From: Termitomyces sp. T153
Taxonomy: Eukaryota; Basidiomycota; Agaricomycetes; Agaricales; Lyophyllaceae
Direction of reading: 5' to 3'
Assembly: GCA_018296165.2 (NCBI GenBank)
Contig: JACKQL020000027.1
Location: forward strand, 434,001-498,000
Length of the DNA: 64,000 nt
Below the pieces are notes generated by a model. That model ran no database searches. It saw only the letters and a program-made list of their open reading frames with translations, and was not told the origin of the DNA. The first letter of the stretch is position 1; every line of letters begins with the position of its first letter. A program made the position numbers and the translations under genes. Shown in pieces: positions 44,393-56,399 of this stretch.

Positions 44393-45571
44393 TGTCATGA
44401 CCTGTTCCCAGAACCCTGGACCTTGTTTCCAGCCACCTCACTTCTCCAGAGTTCACCCCCATCTCCTCCTTTGACTTCCCCAACCCTTGCCCATCCATGT
44501 CACCCACTCCGGGTATCTCCAACACTTCTCCAGCAAACTCTGATGCCCCCCTGGCTAACTCTGATGCCTTTCCTGCAGCCATCAATGCTTTCCCTGACTC
44601 TCCTGAGCCCCTGGGACCCTCCCTCACTGTTTTTGACTCCAGCATGCATCAACAACTCATCTTCCTAGTTTGCCCAACTAACTCTGGAGCATCACAATGA
44701 CCCTGGGACAGCCTGCATCCTCAACTGATCCCATCAGAATATTACTGTGGCCTATCCCCTAATCATAACCAACACCTGTCAACTCTGTGCAACTCCGTCA
44801 AGCTCCACTGCCACACCTGCTGTTCCCCAGAGCTCTCCAGTAGTCAGTATATAAGTCATAGAGTAGCTCCTTGTACTCCAGTCTTGATATTGCTTAACAT
44901 TACCTATGGTCTGATTGTTTCTGTCTTGTGTTTTGTGTTCCATGTTATGTTTCCCTTTCTCTCAGTCTCCCAGTCTTATCTCAGTCTCCTGGTCTTGTCT
45001 TGTCTCTATTTCCATTATTGTTCTTGTTATCATTTTGTATCTCCACTTGAATCTATTTTTGTTCTTGCCTCAATCTCATCTCAACTCCATCTTGTCTTGT
45101 TTGACTCCATTTTGTCTTGTTCAACTCTGTTTCCATTATTGTGTTCAAGTCATTTCAACCCTAATGCCTTTACAAACTCCATGCTTATGATTATGAACTC
45201 AAACATTCTTTAAACCAACTCTGGACCTCACTATTTGCTTGGCTCCAAAAACTATCAACTTCCATCAATCCCCCATCAAACTCTGGCCCCGCTCCTATCA
45301 CTTGTGTAGCTTCTGTTTGCCCCACACTTCTAATGCTCACTTCCAGACTTGTACCTGACACCTCCATCAAGTCCAACCCCTTTCCTGCAACTCATCCTAG
45401 ACCTCTCCAGACCACCCCAGACTTGTTTGGATCCCTCCCCCTCACTTATCCTCACAAGTCCTCAATGTCTAGACCTCCTCTGAATGCCTAGTTATCAGTG
45501 TAGGACATCATGTCCACCTAGTAAGGATTTTCCCAGTGTAGCTGAGCCCCTGTGGTCAGCAGAACCTGACA
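44393..45571. repeat. solo LTR (copy 2) with GCAAC target duplication
   Basis: This 1179-bp block runs from TGTCATGACC to GAACCTGACA. It is flanked by GCAAC on both sides (44388-44392 and 45572-45576). It is the same repeat as 8095-9197 in opposite orientation: both ends and the polypurine/polypyrimidine middle (44900-45150) correspond. It contains fewer CG dinucleotides than copy 1, so it is presumably older. There are no retroelement genes inside. Confidence 0.88.
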
Positions 45572-45642
45572 GCAACAAATATGGAGAACATTGAATTGAT
45601 GAAGACAATCTTGCTGCAAGAAGATCTGATGAGCAATAGCAC

Positions 45643-46010
45643 TATAAGGGAAACTTCTAGAAGTGGCAGCTCAGAGTCATGCAGCTAGCAGAGGGGAATT
45701 CAAAGTATATTAGTAAGTAAACAACAATACAACAGTAATTAATCACCTAGCAGAGGGGAATTTGAAGAGAACAAGTCTTAGGATCCCTGCTGCTCAGCAT
45801 AGCACATCAATGGGTAGTGGAGGCATGGGAACAGCTGTGCAAAAGACTGGAGCTACTCTTAACCCTAGAGAAGTGATCAATGAAGTAATACAGAAAGTCC
45901 TGTGGGTCTCCAGAGATCTCCAGAGGTCTGGCATGAGCCCTGGAGATATTGAGCGAGCTGCAGAGGCATTGGAACAAGCTGTGGAGGTCAGAAATGGAAG
46001 TCTCCTGACA
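45643..46010 (-). repeat. 3' LTR of the large gypsy element
   Basis: 368 bp, the same length as the partner at 57859-58226. Read on the plus strand it begins TATAAGGG (a mutated TG end) and ends CTCCTGACA. A purine-rich tract (AGAGGGAGGG on the minus strand, 46014-46023) adjoins it and would prime plus-strand synthesis. It differs from its partner by many transitions. Confidence 0.9.
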
Positions 46011-46039
46011 TCACCCTCCCTCTAGCATACAGCATCTTG

Positions 46040-49000
46040 ACATGCGGGGTAGAAAAGTTCTGGATTGCCTGGTCTACTGGGGAGATGGGATAGATTCCTC
46101 AGATAGCACATGGTGCATCTGGATGCTTCCAATGGAACTTCCTGATAAGCCCCAGGGCATGCATGTTCTCCTGTGGTTCCCAGGAGATGTCCTCAATACT
46201 GTAACCTTTCCACTTCACCTTGTACTGTAGCCTTTGCTGATATAGACAACTATCCAGGATCTCCTCCACCTTATACTCCTTGTTGTTGTTGACTACTACT
46301 GGAGGTGGTGGAGGTGGCAGATGTTGCCCTGGAATAGGGTCCTTTGGGGCCAGAGACAACTTGATCACATTGAACACTGGATGGAGCTGGCACATTCCCA
46401 TAGGAAGCCAGAGTTGATAGGCTAGGGGTGCTACTTGTCGTTCCACTGTAAAAGGTCTCAGTTGGCAGTGCAAGAGCTTTTTTGATGGTTGGGTAGTTGT
46501 AATATCAGAGGCATCCAGGTAGACTCAATCTCCAGGCTGGTATTTGGGTGCTGGAGTCCTTCCACAGTCATAGTATTGTGCCATGTCATCCTTTGCCTTC
46601 ACAAGAGCTGCCCAGGCCTCCTCCTGTGACTTCTTCATCTGGTCCACAAACTTGTTTACTGCTTTATTTTCTGAGGGCTGGGCCTGAGGTTTGAAACTCA
46701 TGCATGGGTGCCATCCAGTGTTGAGGAAGAAGGAGGAGACTTGGGTGGATGCATGGATATGATTGTTGTACTGGTACTCCACATCAGGAGAAGTTTGTCC
46801 CAATCATCCTGGCATTTGTTGCAGAAGAGGCAGAGGTACTGCTCTAACTCCTGGTTTACAGTTCAGTCTGGCCATCAGACTGTGGGTGGTAGGCAGTGGA
46901 GATGTGGAGCTTTACGTTGAGTAGTCAGTAGAGCTCCCTGGTGAAGTCAGCTATGAACTGCAGGCCCCAATCAGAGATGTAGGTATCAGAGAGGCTGTGG
47001 AGCTTCCAGACATTTTGACAGTACAGGTTGGCAGCACCCATAGCAGAGCAGGTGGTGTGAGTCAGAACAAAGTGCACTCATTTGCCATACAGGTCCACTA
47101 CTACCATGATAGCATCATAACTGTGGGCATTGGAGAGTTCTACAATGAAGTCCACAGAGGCAACACTCCATCACTCTGTGGGGATGGGTAGAGGGTGTAG
47201 CTGTCCAGAGGGGAGGCAGTGCTGAGGCTTGGTTCTGAGACAGAGATCACATGTACTAGTGTAGGACCCAATATAGTGGGACATCTGGGGCCACTAGTAA
47301 TTCTGTGAAACCAACTCCAGCATTTTCCATCATCTAGGGTGCCCAGCAATCTGGGAGTTGTAGTGTTGCTCTACAATCCTCCAGCAGAGCTCTGAAATGT
47401 TGGGCACATAGATATGATTCCAAAAAGTCAAGAGCCCATCTTAGAAGAGGGCCCATTCATCCACATGGACTGATTTGGCACCTGTGGTATGCCCCAATTT
47501 CAATGCCCTGGTAGCCCAAGTGATGAGTTCCTCCTGCTGACCATCCTGGTTGCCCCATTAGATGTCCCAGAGGATGTCTACCTCTGCTCCTTCAATGGCT
47601 AGACCTTCCATGGCTTGGATTGCAAACAGTTTGGGCTGGAGGAGCACAATGTTGCTATTGTCCTCCCCTCCAGTGCTGTGGTCCACTCTCTGGGACAGGG
47701 TATCTGGTTTCTCCATGCTCTAGCCAGGCTTGTAGTGCAGTGAGAAGTCAAAGTTGGCTAGATAGAGGGACCATTGGGCTTGTTGGCTATTGAGTTTCTT
47801 GGCTGTTTGGAAGTGCTTGAGGTTCTTACAATCTGTCCAGACCTTGAGCTTGTGCTGCATGCCTTCCAGGAAATGCTGCTACTCCTCAAATAACTGGATG
47901 ATGGCCAGCATCTCCTTGTTGTGGATCTTGTAGTTATGCTCCACTGCATTCAGGCTCTTGGAGTAGAAGGCCACTGGATGCCACTTCCCATCTTCTAGGG
48001 ACTGTTGCAAGAGAACTGCCCCAGTGGAAAAGTTGGAGCTGTCAACTTCAACTCAGAAGGGAGAGTTGTTGTCTGGGAAGAGGAGAACAGCTCTCAAGAT
48101 AACTGCATGCTTGAGAGCACTGAAAGCCATCTGCTCCAGAGACTTCCAGCTCCATGCAACATCCTTCCTAATGAGGTCAAATAGTGGGCAAGTGTGATGC
48201 AAGAAGTCCTGGATGAACCTCTGGTAGAAGTTTGCAAAGCCTAGGAAGGCCTGCACTTCCTTATTCTTGGGCTCTGGCCATTCTGCAACACCTGCCACCT
48301 TTACTGGATCTATCTCTGCCATTCTGTGTGAGATGATCAGGCCTAGATACTCAATCCAGGTCTGTTCAAACTCACACTTCTCTGCTTTGAGGTACAGCTG
48401 GTGCTGGTAGAGATGTTCCAAGATGAGGCAGTGCTCTTCCAGTGTTTTGGTGTAGATGAGGATGTTGTTAAGGTATGCACACACTATGCCTTTGGCAATG
48501 AGGTCTTGGAAAATGTTGTTCATCATTGTCTGGAAGGTGGCTAGGATATTGGTGAGTCCAAAGAACATGATGAGAGGTTTGAACAATCCCTGATTGGTCT
48601 GAAAGGCAGCCTGCCACTCATCTCCCTCCTGGATGTGCACATTGTTGTAGCCCTGCCAAACATCCAGTTTGGTGAAGTACTATGCACTCCAGAGGTTGTT
48701 TATGAGCTTGGAGATGAGGGGGAGGGGGTAGCAGTTCTTCACAGTCATGGCATTGAGAACCTGGTAGTCCTGAACCAGTTGGAGTGAGCCATCTTTCTTT
48801 TTGATGAAGAAGACCAGAGAAGCCATCAGAGATTTTGAGGGCATATGTGACTGGAGTCTAGGTTCTCTTGCAGGAAGGCATCAAGTTTGTTCTGCTCCTT
48901 GGGCACTAGTGGGTAGACCTTACAGCTGGAGGGTGTGGAGTCCAGCAATAGTTCAATGGCATGGTTCCACCACTTGTGCTCCAGGAGTGAGTTGAATGAG

Positions 49001-49843
49001 GCCTTGGAGAACACATCCTTGAATGCATGGAGGTAGAGGGGTATGATGTCCTGGAACTCCTGGAGTGTGCAGTTAGCAGCAAATGCCTGAGCCAGTTGCT
49101 GGGATGTGGTCTGACTTGCCCAAATCTCCATGGTAGAGGGTGGTGAACATAAGGTGGTGGCATAAATCTGGTCCTCCACCTCTATTGCTTTGTCCAGGAA
49201 CTCTGGGTCAAATGTGCCTCTAAAATTCCTCCATGTTCCTCCTCCAGGGCTCCACCACCACTCTAGTTGTCCTCATAAAGGGCCTCTCTATGGGGAATGC
49301 CAGGGGTGGGGGATTCAGGAGGTCTAGGTTGGAGAAGGGGACAGGGCTAGCACAGCATGCATAGATGGTCATGCACTCTCAAACTTGAGCCTAGCATTCT
49401 TCCTTGGCCTCTGTGGTGCAGGTGGAGCACCTCTAAGGGCACTGGCTCATTGTCACCTCACCTTTGGCCCAATCTACTTTGGGATTGTGCTCCCAGAGCC
49501 ATGTGAAACTGAGGATCATGTCCTGTTTGCCCAAATTGGTGACACCAAAGACTGCATGCTCTGCATGGTTTTGATAGCAGCAGACAAGGTCAATCATGGA
49601 GCTGATAGTGCCTGCTTCATTGGGCGTTCCATTAATGTTGAAGACTGGAATGGGCTTGGGAAGTGGCTGTGTAGTCAGGCCATGGCACTTGACAAACTCT
49701 AAGTTCAGGAACAGTCCTATTGCTCTGCTATTCAGGAGAGTGGTGACTCTATGAGCTTGCTGGGTATCCATGGTCTTGATCTCTATATCAAGGTGTAGAG
49801 AGCTGGTGGATGGGCTTGAAGCCACCATGTACTGTTGGGGCAT
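46040..49843 (-). pseudogene. gypsy pol: protease, RT, RNase H, integrase, chromodomain
   Basis: In order on the minus strand. The protease (49843-49433) contains L-L-N-S-R-A-I-G-L-F-L, where D-S-G-A/T would be needed, and later L-G-K-Q-D-M-I-L. The RT (49179-48053) contains F-G-L-T-N-I-L-A-T-F-Q and the catalytic box Y-L-N-N-I-L-I-Y instead of Y-L-D-D-I-L-I-Y, then F-L-G-F-A-N-F-Y-Q-R-F-I. RNase H is around 47760-48050. The integrase includes Y-N-N-H-I-H-A-S-T at 46780. The C-terminus reads H-P-V-F-N-V-I-K-L-S and the chromodomain Y-K-V-E-E-I-L-D-S-C...Y-K-V-K-W-K-G-Y, followed by W-E-P. Both the active-site aspartates and the frame are lost, so it is inactive. Confidence 0.9.
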
Positions 49844-49886
49844 TCAGTGCACCCAGGCAGGGCAATGCCAGTGGATCCTAGCTGGT

Positions 49887-49970
49887 GTCAGGGGACTTGG
49901 CTGTGACTCCAGAGTTGGTATTTGTATGTCAGGGGACTTGGCTGTGACTCCAGAGTTGGTATTTGTATGT
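49887..49970. repeat. 41-bp tandem duplication beside the LINE insertion
   Basis: Two perfect 41-bp copies each contain GGGGACTTGGCTGTGACTCC. They lie in the gag-protease linker of the gypsy element, about 25 bp from the T-rich LINE 3' end. Confidence 0.93.
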
Positions 49971-50497
49971 CTGGAGGGGGATGTTGAGGTTCTTCTACCT
50001 TTTTTTTTCTTTTTTTCTTCAATTTACATGCATGAGGCACTTGGTGCCCATGTTGCACAGTACTACAGACAGTGTACTACAACTATGAGAGCTGCAGAAT
50101 ACTGCATCCCCCTGCATATATGGAGAATGAGTGGGCCAGCATTTCCAATGCTGTTTTAGACTGCTCTCTCCTGGTAGACCCTGAGGAAGGAGATGATGGC
50201 AGGTATGTAAAGCTGAGTGGTAGTTATGACAAATGCTTGTGGGGCAAGCAGGGTTGGGACAAGTGATGGGGCTGGAGTCCATACCAAGAGAGTGGTAGTA
50301 AGGCATAAGCCAAGTGCCATTATTAGAGGAGCCTATGTAGATTAGTGAATATAGGGCATGCTTGGCTATTGGTGGGCAGGAGGTGCATGGTGTGGGCTCT
50401 GAGGCTAGGTGGGTTGGGATGTTTGGTGAGCACATGTTGGTTGTGGGCTGGTTGACTGCTGCAGGTGGAGCTGGGCAGAGGTGGGCTGGCATGTGTC

Positions 50498-53400
50498 TTA
50501 GAAGTGTTTTGTGGCATCAATGTATCTAATGAGGTGGGTCAGTGTGGATGGGTTATTGAGGATGAACAAAAGCAACTCAGCTCTGCATTTGAGGGGCTGT
50601 AGGAAGTGAACATGTCTTCTATACTGGTACTGTGGGCACTCAAGTAAGAAATGCTTGACCATTTCAATGGTGAGACTGAGGCAGTGAGGACATGTTGGTG
50701 ATTCTGCTTTATATATGCAAAAGAGGTGCTGGTTGAGTGGGGCGGAGTTGTGTGATGAGTGCTGAGTGCCTTCAGTCAAGGTGTTTGATGAGTCTCAGGA
50801 AATTTTTGGACAAGAGTGTCTTGTCAAGGGCACATATGGTGGGAAAGCAGGGGGACTTCTTCCAACGCCTCTTTCAAATCACTTGGGTTGTGGTAAGGTC
50901 AATGTGGCAGACTGCTGGGATGCTGTGGGGGAGGGGGCCCTTCCCAAGGTAGGGTGGAAGGTCACTGGGCAAGCTGGAGAGTCCTTGGGCCACTTCCTTG
51001 GCTAGTGCATCTGCCCATTCATTTGGGGCAAAGTTGACATGTCCTGGCAACCAATGTACTTGGAGCTTGATTACCTTCTGGGTTCTAGAGTGCCATTCCA
51101 CTGTTGGGTCATCCAGTCATTGTCATTGAGAGGCATTTCTGAGGCAGTCTTGTTTCTTGTATAGGGCTTTGGCAGCGGTGTGGATGTGGTCCAGGATGTA
51201 ATGGGCTGGGTGGGGCCACTGGTTGTTCAGTACATGTATTTCAGCTTGGCTGTTGGTGCCAATAATGGTCATGTGTCACAGTTGGTGGATGCATGCCATG
51301 AGGAGGTGCAGACCAAGAGTGAGTCCCACTGCCTTCACTTTGTAAACTGTATGCTCAGATGTCAAGCCAAGGTGGTACCACAGAGCAGACATTTCCTCAC
51401 CATCTATGAAGAGAGCCGCAGAGGCTCTGATCCCCCCTTTGAATCTAGAGCCATCACAATACATGGCTGCATGGGAGTGGTCATGTACATGCTGGATGGT
51501 GTTGAGGGCCACATCTTTGTTGGGTGCAATGTGGGTGCTGAACAATGGCTTGTAGCTTGGTGGTCAATGGCACAGTGAGACTGTATCAATTGTTGTTGGG
51601 TCAATACCTGCAAAAGAGAAAAGGCTGTGGAGGAGTGAGTGATGGTGCTATATGGATCACCTCACAGTGGAGCATACTGCTTTGTAAAGAGGATGGGTTG
51701 GGGGGAGAGAGGACAGGTGTACTGCAGCCCTGACTAAAACTTTCAGAACAGGAGGTCAATTAGGAGGAGGTTTGCATGGACATCAAGAATGTTGCCAGCT
51801 GTGGTACTCAATGCACCAGTAATGATCTTGGCCACTCAGTATTGGGCAGAAGTAAGCTTCTGAGTGATTGCTAGGTAGGTTCTGACACTCCAGTGTACCA
51901 GACATCCATGGCATAGGTGAAGGTTGGGACTGCAACTGTGTTGTAAAGCTGGCAAATGCAGTGGGGAGGCATGCCACCCAAAATTCTTGACAATTGAGCA
52001 ATTTGATGGGTCCACCAGGCTGCACTTGCCATGACTTTTTGTGTGTGTGCTGCCCAGTGGAGCTTGCTGTCAAACAGGATCTCAAGGTATCTGTAGGAGG
52101 AGACAGTGTCAATGACCTACATTGTGATTGAAGTGTCAGGGTTGCTGCAGTGGAGGGTGAGGTCAGAGGGTATGGAATCATGGGAAGAGCAAGGAAAATT
52201 CATCAGTGCTGGCTTGGATAATTCAAAAGCTGAGCAGTGTGTTACAGACCAGGAGAATGTGCCTTGAGTGTGCTCCATAATATCCTTCAGAATGGCATGT
52301 GTCTCTGTTAGACACTCTGCCACTGCTAGGAACATAACATCATTAACAAAGCCAGATGAGAGTTCAGATTTATTGCTGGGATCAATGACATGGAGCAATG
52401 GAGCATTGTAAAAGGCATAAAAGAGCATAGAGAGCGGGCAGCCCTGCATGGTGCCATTATTGATATCAATCCACTCTGAGCAGAAATTGTCCAAGTAGAG
52501 TCAGGTATAGTGGTTGGATAGCATCCTCTCTGCAAGGCAGACAAAGGCTGTGGGGACCTCAAGTTCCCTCATGTTGTGAATGAGTCTGTCTTTGACAGCG
52601 CTGGAGAAAGCACCCTGGACATCCAGGAACAGGGCTGTAGCCACTTTCCCCACATGCCAGGCATCCTTAACCCTTGAGATCACAAGATGCATGGTGTTGG
52701 AGGTGTTTCAACCAGGTTGACCACTAAATTGGCCTGCTGGGAGCATGCCATGCATCTCTACTATATACAAGAGGTCAGCAGCCACAAGGGTAGAGAGGAG
52801 CTTCCCCATCATGGTTCAGGAGGCCAATGGGCCAGTATGTCTTAGTGACATTGTATGCTAGTTTGCCTGGCTTGTGGAGTACCAGCATAGTGGATTCCAG
52901 CCAGCTTGGGTGGTAAATGTTGAGCTCAAAAACTGCTCGGAAGATGAAGTAAAAATAGTCAATGAGCACATCAGTGCATTGTCTTAAAACCACATTGGGA
53001 ATGCCATCTGGGCCTGGTGCCTTGAAAGGGGGCAGACCAGCAATGACAATGGCAATGCAGTCTCTTGTGAAGAGGGGGGCATCTGGGAGTGATTGCAGGT
53101 AGGCCAACTGGGGAACAGATGAGGAGGAAGGGGAGGGGAGAAAGAACAATTCTCCCAGCACCTCTGCCTTGTCAGTGTTGGAAAAGGCTGTCCTTGAGAC
53201 ACCATCCACACCAACTTTAAGGTCCAGGACTCTGTCACAAGCAAAGTCTGTCAGTTCCTTGGCAATATACCTATTGGCCAGGTATATCTGGTGGGCATTG
53301 ATGCTTTTGAGCCAGTCATGCCAATGGTCCCTCTTTGCTTTATAATGGCCATGTCCATTTTTCATGCTAGGCGGGATGCCTCAGCATGGGCAGGATGGTC

Positions 53401-54540
53401 TGGGAGATTGTGGAATTTGAAAGCCATGTTGCATGCATGGCACCTCTGGGACTTGAGCTGTTTGAGGTCATTATTCCACCAGCGTTTGGTGTGGGAGCAG
53501 GGTTTGTGGAGTGGGACAATGCTGTCCATGCAAATGACCTTCTAAATAATACTGGTAAGGTCAGAGACCTTCCTGTCAAATTCCTCCCCCATCAGAGTTG
53601 TTCTGGCTGGGGATCAAGCCTGTAAGCACTCTGTCAGAGCCTCAGAAAAGGCTTCACAGTCAACCAAATGGAAGTCCCTTGACAGGGGTGAGGAGAATCT
53701 TGGGACAGAAAGTTCCACCTCAGTGATAACCAGGAGATGGTCAGCAAGCGATGGCCAAAGGGACACCACTACATTGCAGGAGATAATGGGGTCAATATCA
53801 GCATATGACCACCAGATGTTGTCTGCTTGAGTCCACCTATTGGCAGTGGTCTGCAGAGTAGGAATGCCTGGGGGCAGAGCAAGCTCTATGTCATAATCTG
53901 CCAGCAGATTAAGAAGGGGTTGAATAAACTCCCTTGAGGAGTTGAGATGGCAGTTTTCCTCAGATTCTCAGAGGGGGTGATGCCAATTAAAGTTGCCAAG
54001 CCAGATCATATGATCCACAGGGGTAGGATGTGCAATACAGGAAGAGGAAGAAAGGAAAGTGGAGAGAGAGAAAAGTACCTTGTTGTGAGAGCACATGTTG
54101 TACACATTGAATATTAACAGGTGACCAAATTTGCTAGTGAACTGGACTGCTAAGATGTCTGTGGATGGGACAGTTAGCTGACTGTACATGTCTGTGGATA
54201 TGTTAGTGTTAATGAGGAGAATGGAACAGGTATGGGTGCTCCCATCCTGTCTGTAGTCTGTGGGGTATAGGACCCTCTAATAACTGTTGGCTTTAATGTT
54301 GCTCAGATGGTCCAGGAACAGCTCTTGAATAGTGAGCATGTTCCATTCCCTAGGGCTTGCTGCTGCAAGTAGTTCAGCTTGTGCAATGTTTGACTTGCAA
54401 ACATTTTGTTGCCAGATGTGTAGCTTACTGGGGGCTGCTGGGGGATAATGGTTCATCAGTTAGTGGGGGTTGGTTGGTTGTTGCCATGCCTAGCCCTCTG
54501 GTTCCTGAGTTGGGAGGTGAAGCCAAAGTCTCCAAGGAAG
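50498..54540 (-). pseudogene. LINE ORF2: endonuclease, reverse transcriptase, RNase H, zinc knuckle
   Basis: In minus-strand order. The endonuclease has W-L-G-N-F-N-W-H-H-P-L at 53968-54010, where G-D-F-N is expected. The RT has F-K-A-P-G-P-D-G-I-P (53010), A-T-A-L-F-L-D-V-Q-G-A-F (52620), G-T-M-Q-G-C-P-L-S (52440) and the catalytic G-F-V-N-D-V where F-V/A-D-D is usual. RNase H has Y-C-D-G-S at 51450 and W-L-P-G-H-V...N-E-W-A-D-A-L-A-K at 51000-51050. The C-terminal C-P-H-C...V-K-H-F-L-L-E-C-P-Q-Y is at 50610-50690. Several frameshifts and D-to-N changes make it inactive. Confidence 0.88.
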
Positions 54541-54589
54541 CTGGCTTGACTAGGAGCTCTGGGGTTAGATAGAGTTTAGCATTGAGATG

Positions 54590-56290
54590 CCTAAGGATAG
54601 GAGGGAGGGGCAGTTGGCTGGATTGTGACTGTAGCTGGGTTGCTAGGAGGAGGAAGGTTGGGGGGCTGCACCTTTGCCTGGAAGAGTGTTATCTGGTGGG
54701 GGGGCACTGTTACCCAGGTGGAGTAGTTGGCAGTGGAAAAGTACAGCATGCAGTTCTCAGAGAAGCGCATATCAAGTTCCCCACACCTCTTCTTGAAGGT
54801 GGGGCAGTTGCAGTTGAAGCTTGCATGTGTTGAGTCTGTTCCACAGAAGACCTATCTATGCCTCACCACAGTGCAAGTTGCAGCTGAGTGGCTTGAACTC
54901 ATGCAGTTGGTGCAGGCACCCTCTACCTTGCAGTCTTGTCTGATGTGACCAAAGTGCTGGCAGTTGTTGCAGCAAGTTGGCTCACAGACATCTTTTCAAA
55001 TTGTAACCTGCCAGCCCCCAATGAAGATGTGCTCTTGGATAAGCTTGTTTGCCATTTGGGCATCATTGCAGGTAATCTTGAGAGAGGCTAATGACTGGTT
55101 TGGTGATTGTAAGTTAGGCCACTTGAGCCAGAGTGTGGACATGATGGCATTGGATTGGAGGTTGTTTTCTGCCTCAATGGTGCACAGGCATGACATGTCA
55201 TCTGGATCAAAGGTGCTAGCACAGGGGATGAACTATATGATAAGGTTGAATGACTTCTCAACAACTTGCATGTTTTTGCCAAAGAGGTCCTTGAAGAAGT
55301 GCCACTCAGTGGATGTATATTCACAGAATCTGTGTGCAGCATCAGCTGTATCAAATTTGGCAAGGTATGCACCTGCTCCAAGTGTCTTCAGCCCAATTGC
55401 ACAGGTGGTCAGCATGATATAGTCAACCTCTCCATCCTTGACTTGGTGGGTGGTGGCTGTCTTGAGGTTGGTGCAATCTAGAAGCTTGTTGAGATGGTTG
55501 CAGAGTGCAGAAGATCCTGCTGCACTGAAATCTTTGGGTGCATTACCATCCTTCAAGTCGAATTGTATCAAAACTGTCCTGGAGTCACGGAGCTGGCACT
55601 GCTGGACATTGATCCATTCCTGGGGGGTCAGGCCATTGTCATTTTGGTGCAGATGGGTGGGCTGGTAGGGGGTGGGAAAGGCTGGAGTTGTGGCCACAAT
55701 CAATGCCCAAGTGGGGGTTGAGGAGGGGCAGGGGCAGGGGGAGCATTTGTGAACTTGGATGCCAAAGCACCCAGTGAAGTGGCCACCCCTTCCAGCATTG
55801 TGGAGGTTGTCCTGAGTGCAAGGGTCAACTCTGCACACTTGACATTGTTGGCCATGAGGAATTCAGCTGTGGAGCTGAGTTTTTGACCAACCCTCTGAGT
55901 TTGCTAATAGCTCTGGTAGCAATGGCATCTGCAAGCATGTCCAGAATGTGGTCTGTGATATTGGTTTTGAAGAGAAAGGTGACTACAAGCATGACTATCC
56001 TGAGTTCTGGGAGCTTTGAGGTCAGGGCTGCTGTGGCAAGGATAGTTACCAATTTGGCATGATTGTAGGGATCAGCCACTAGTATTCATCCCTGGGACTC
56101 CAGCCATTTATGGGCCTCTTTGACAGATCTAATTGAGCCATCCTTGGTGGTCAGGAATGACAGGTTGGAGTGGGTTGGAAGCGGACGAGGGTGGATTGGG
56201 ATCCCCACAGGAGTGGAACCATGAGAGGGTGGTCTAGTCATTGCCCTTGTATGTGGGAGGGGGGAGCATCACTGGGCCATTGGAGTGAGA
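54590..56290 (-). pseudogene. LINE ORF1 with CCHC knuckles
   Basis: The minus-strand frame has two pieces (56079-55825 and 55838-55233) followed by the knuckles C-Q-H-F-G-H-I-R-Q-D-C and C-T-N-C-M-S-S-S-H-S-A-A-T-C at about 54870-54970. ORF1 binds the LINE RNA. The Pro-rich middle is typical. Stops occur at the joints of the pieces. Confidence 0.75.
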
Positions 56291-56399
56291 GAGAGCTTGA
56301 GTGGTTATTAGATGTGAGTATTTGTCTGCCTTAGAGAGCTGTGGGCACAGGAAGAGTAAAAATTACACTGTCTACAAACTTAGACTACCAGGACCCTGG

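Larger units (their letters stand above)
49995..56370 (-). mobile_element. near full-length Tad-like LINE inserted in the gypsy element
   Basis: About 6.4 kb on the minus strand. It has a 3' A-rich tail (T-runs at 49999-50018 on the plus strand), an ORF2 with endonuclease, reverse transcriptase, RNase H and a terminal zinc knuckle, and an ORF1 with CCHC knuckles. It separates gag from protease of the surrounding gypsy element and is therefore younger. The exact 5' end (about 56340-56370) and target duplication are not certain; GTAGA near both ends is a weak candidate. Confidence 0.85.
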
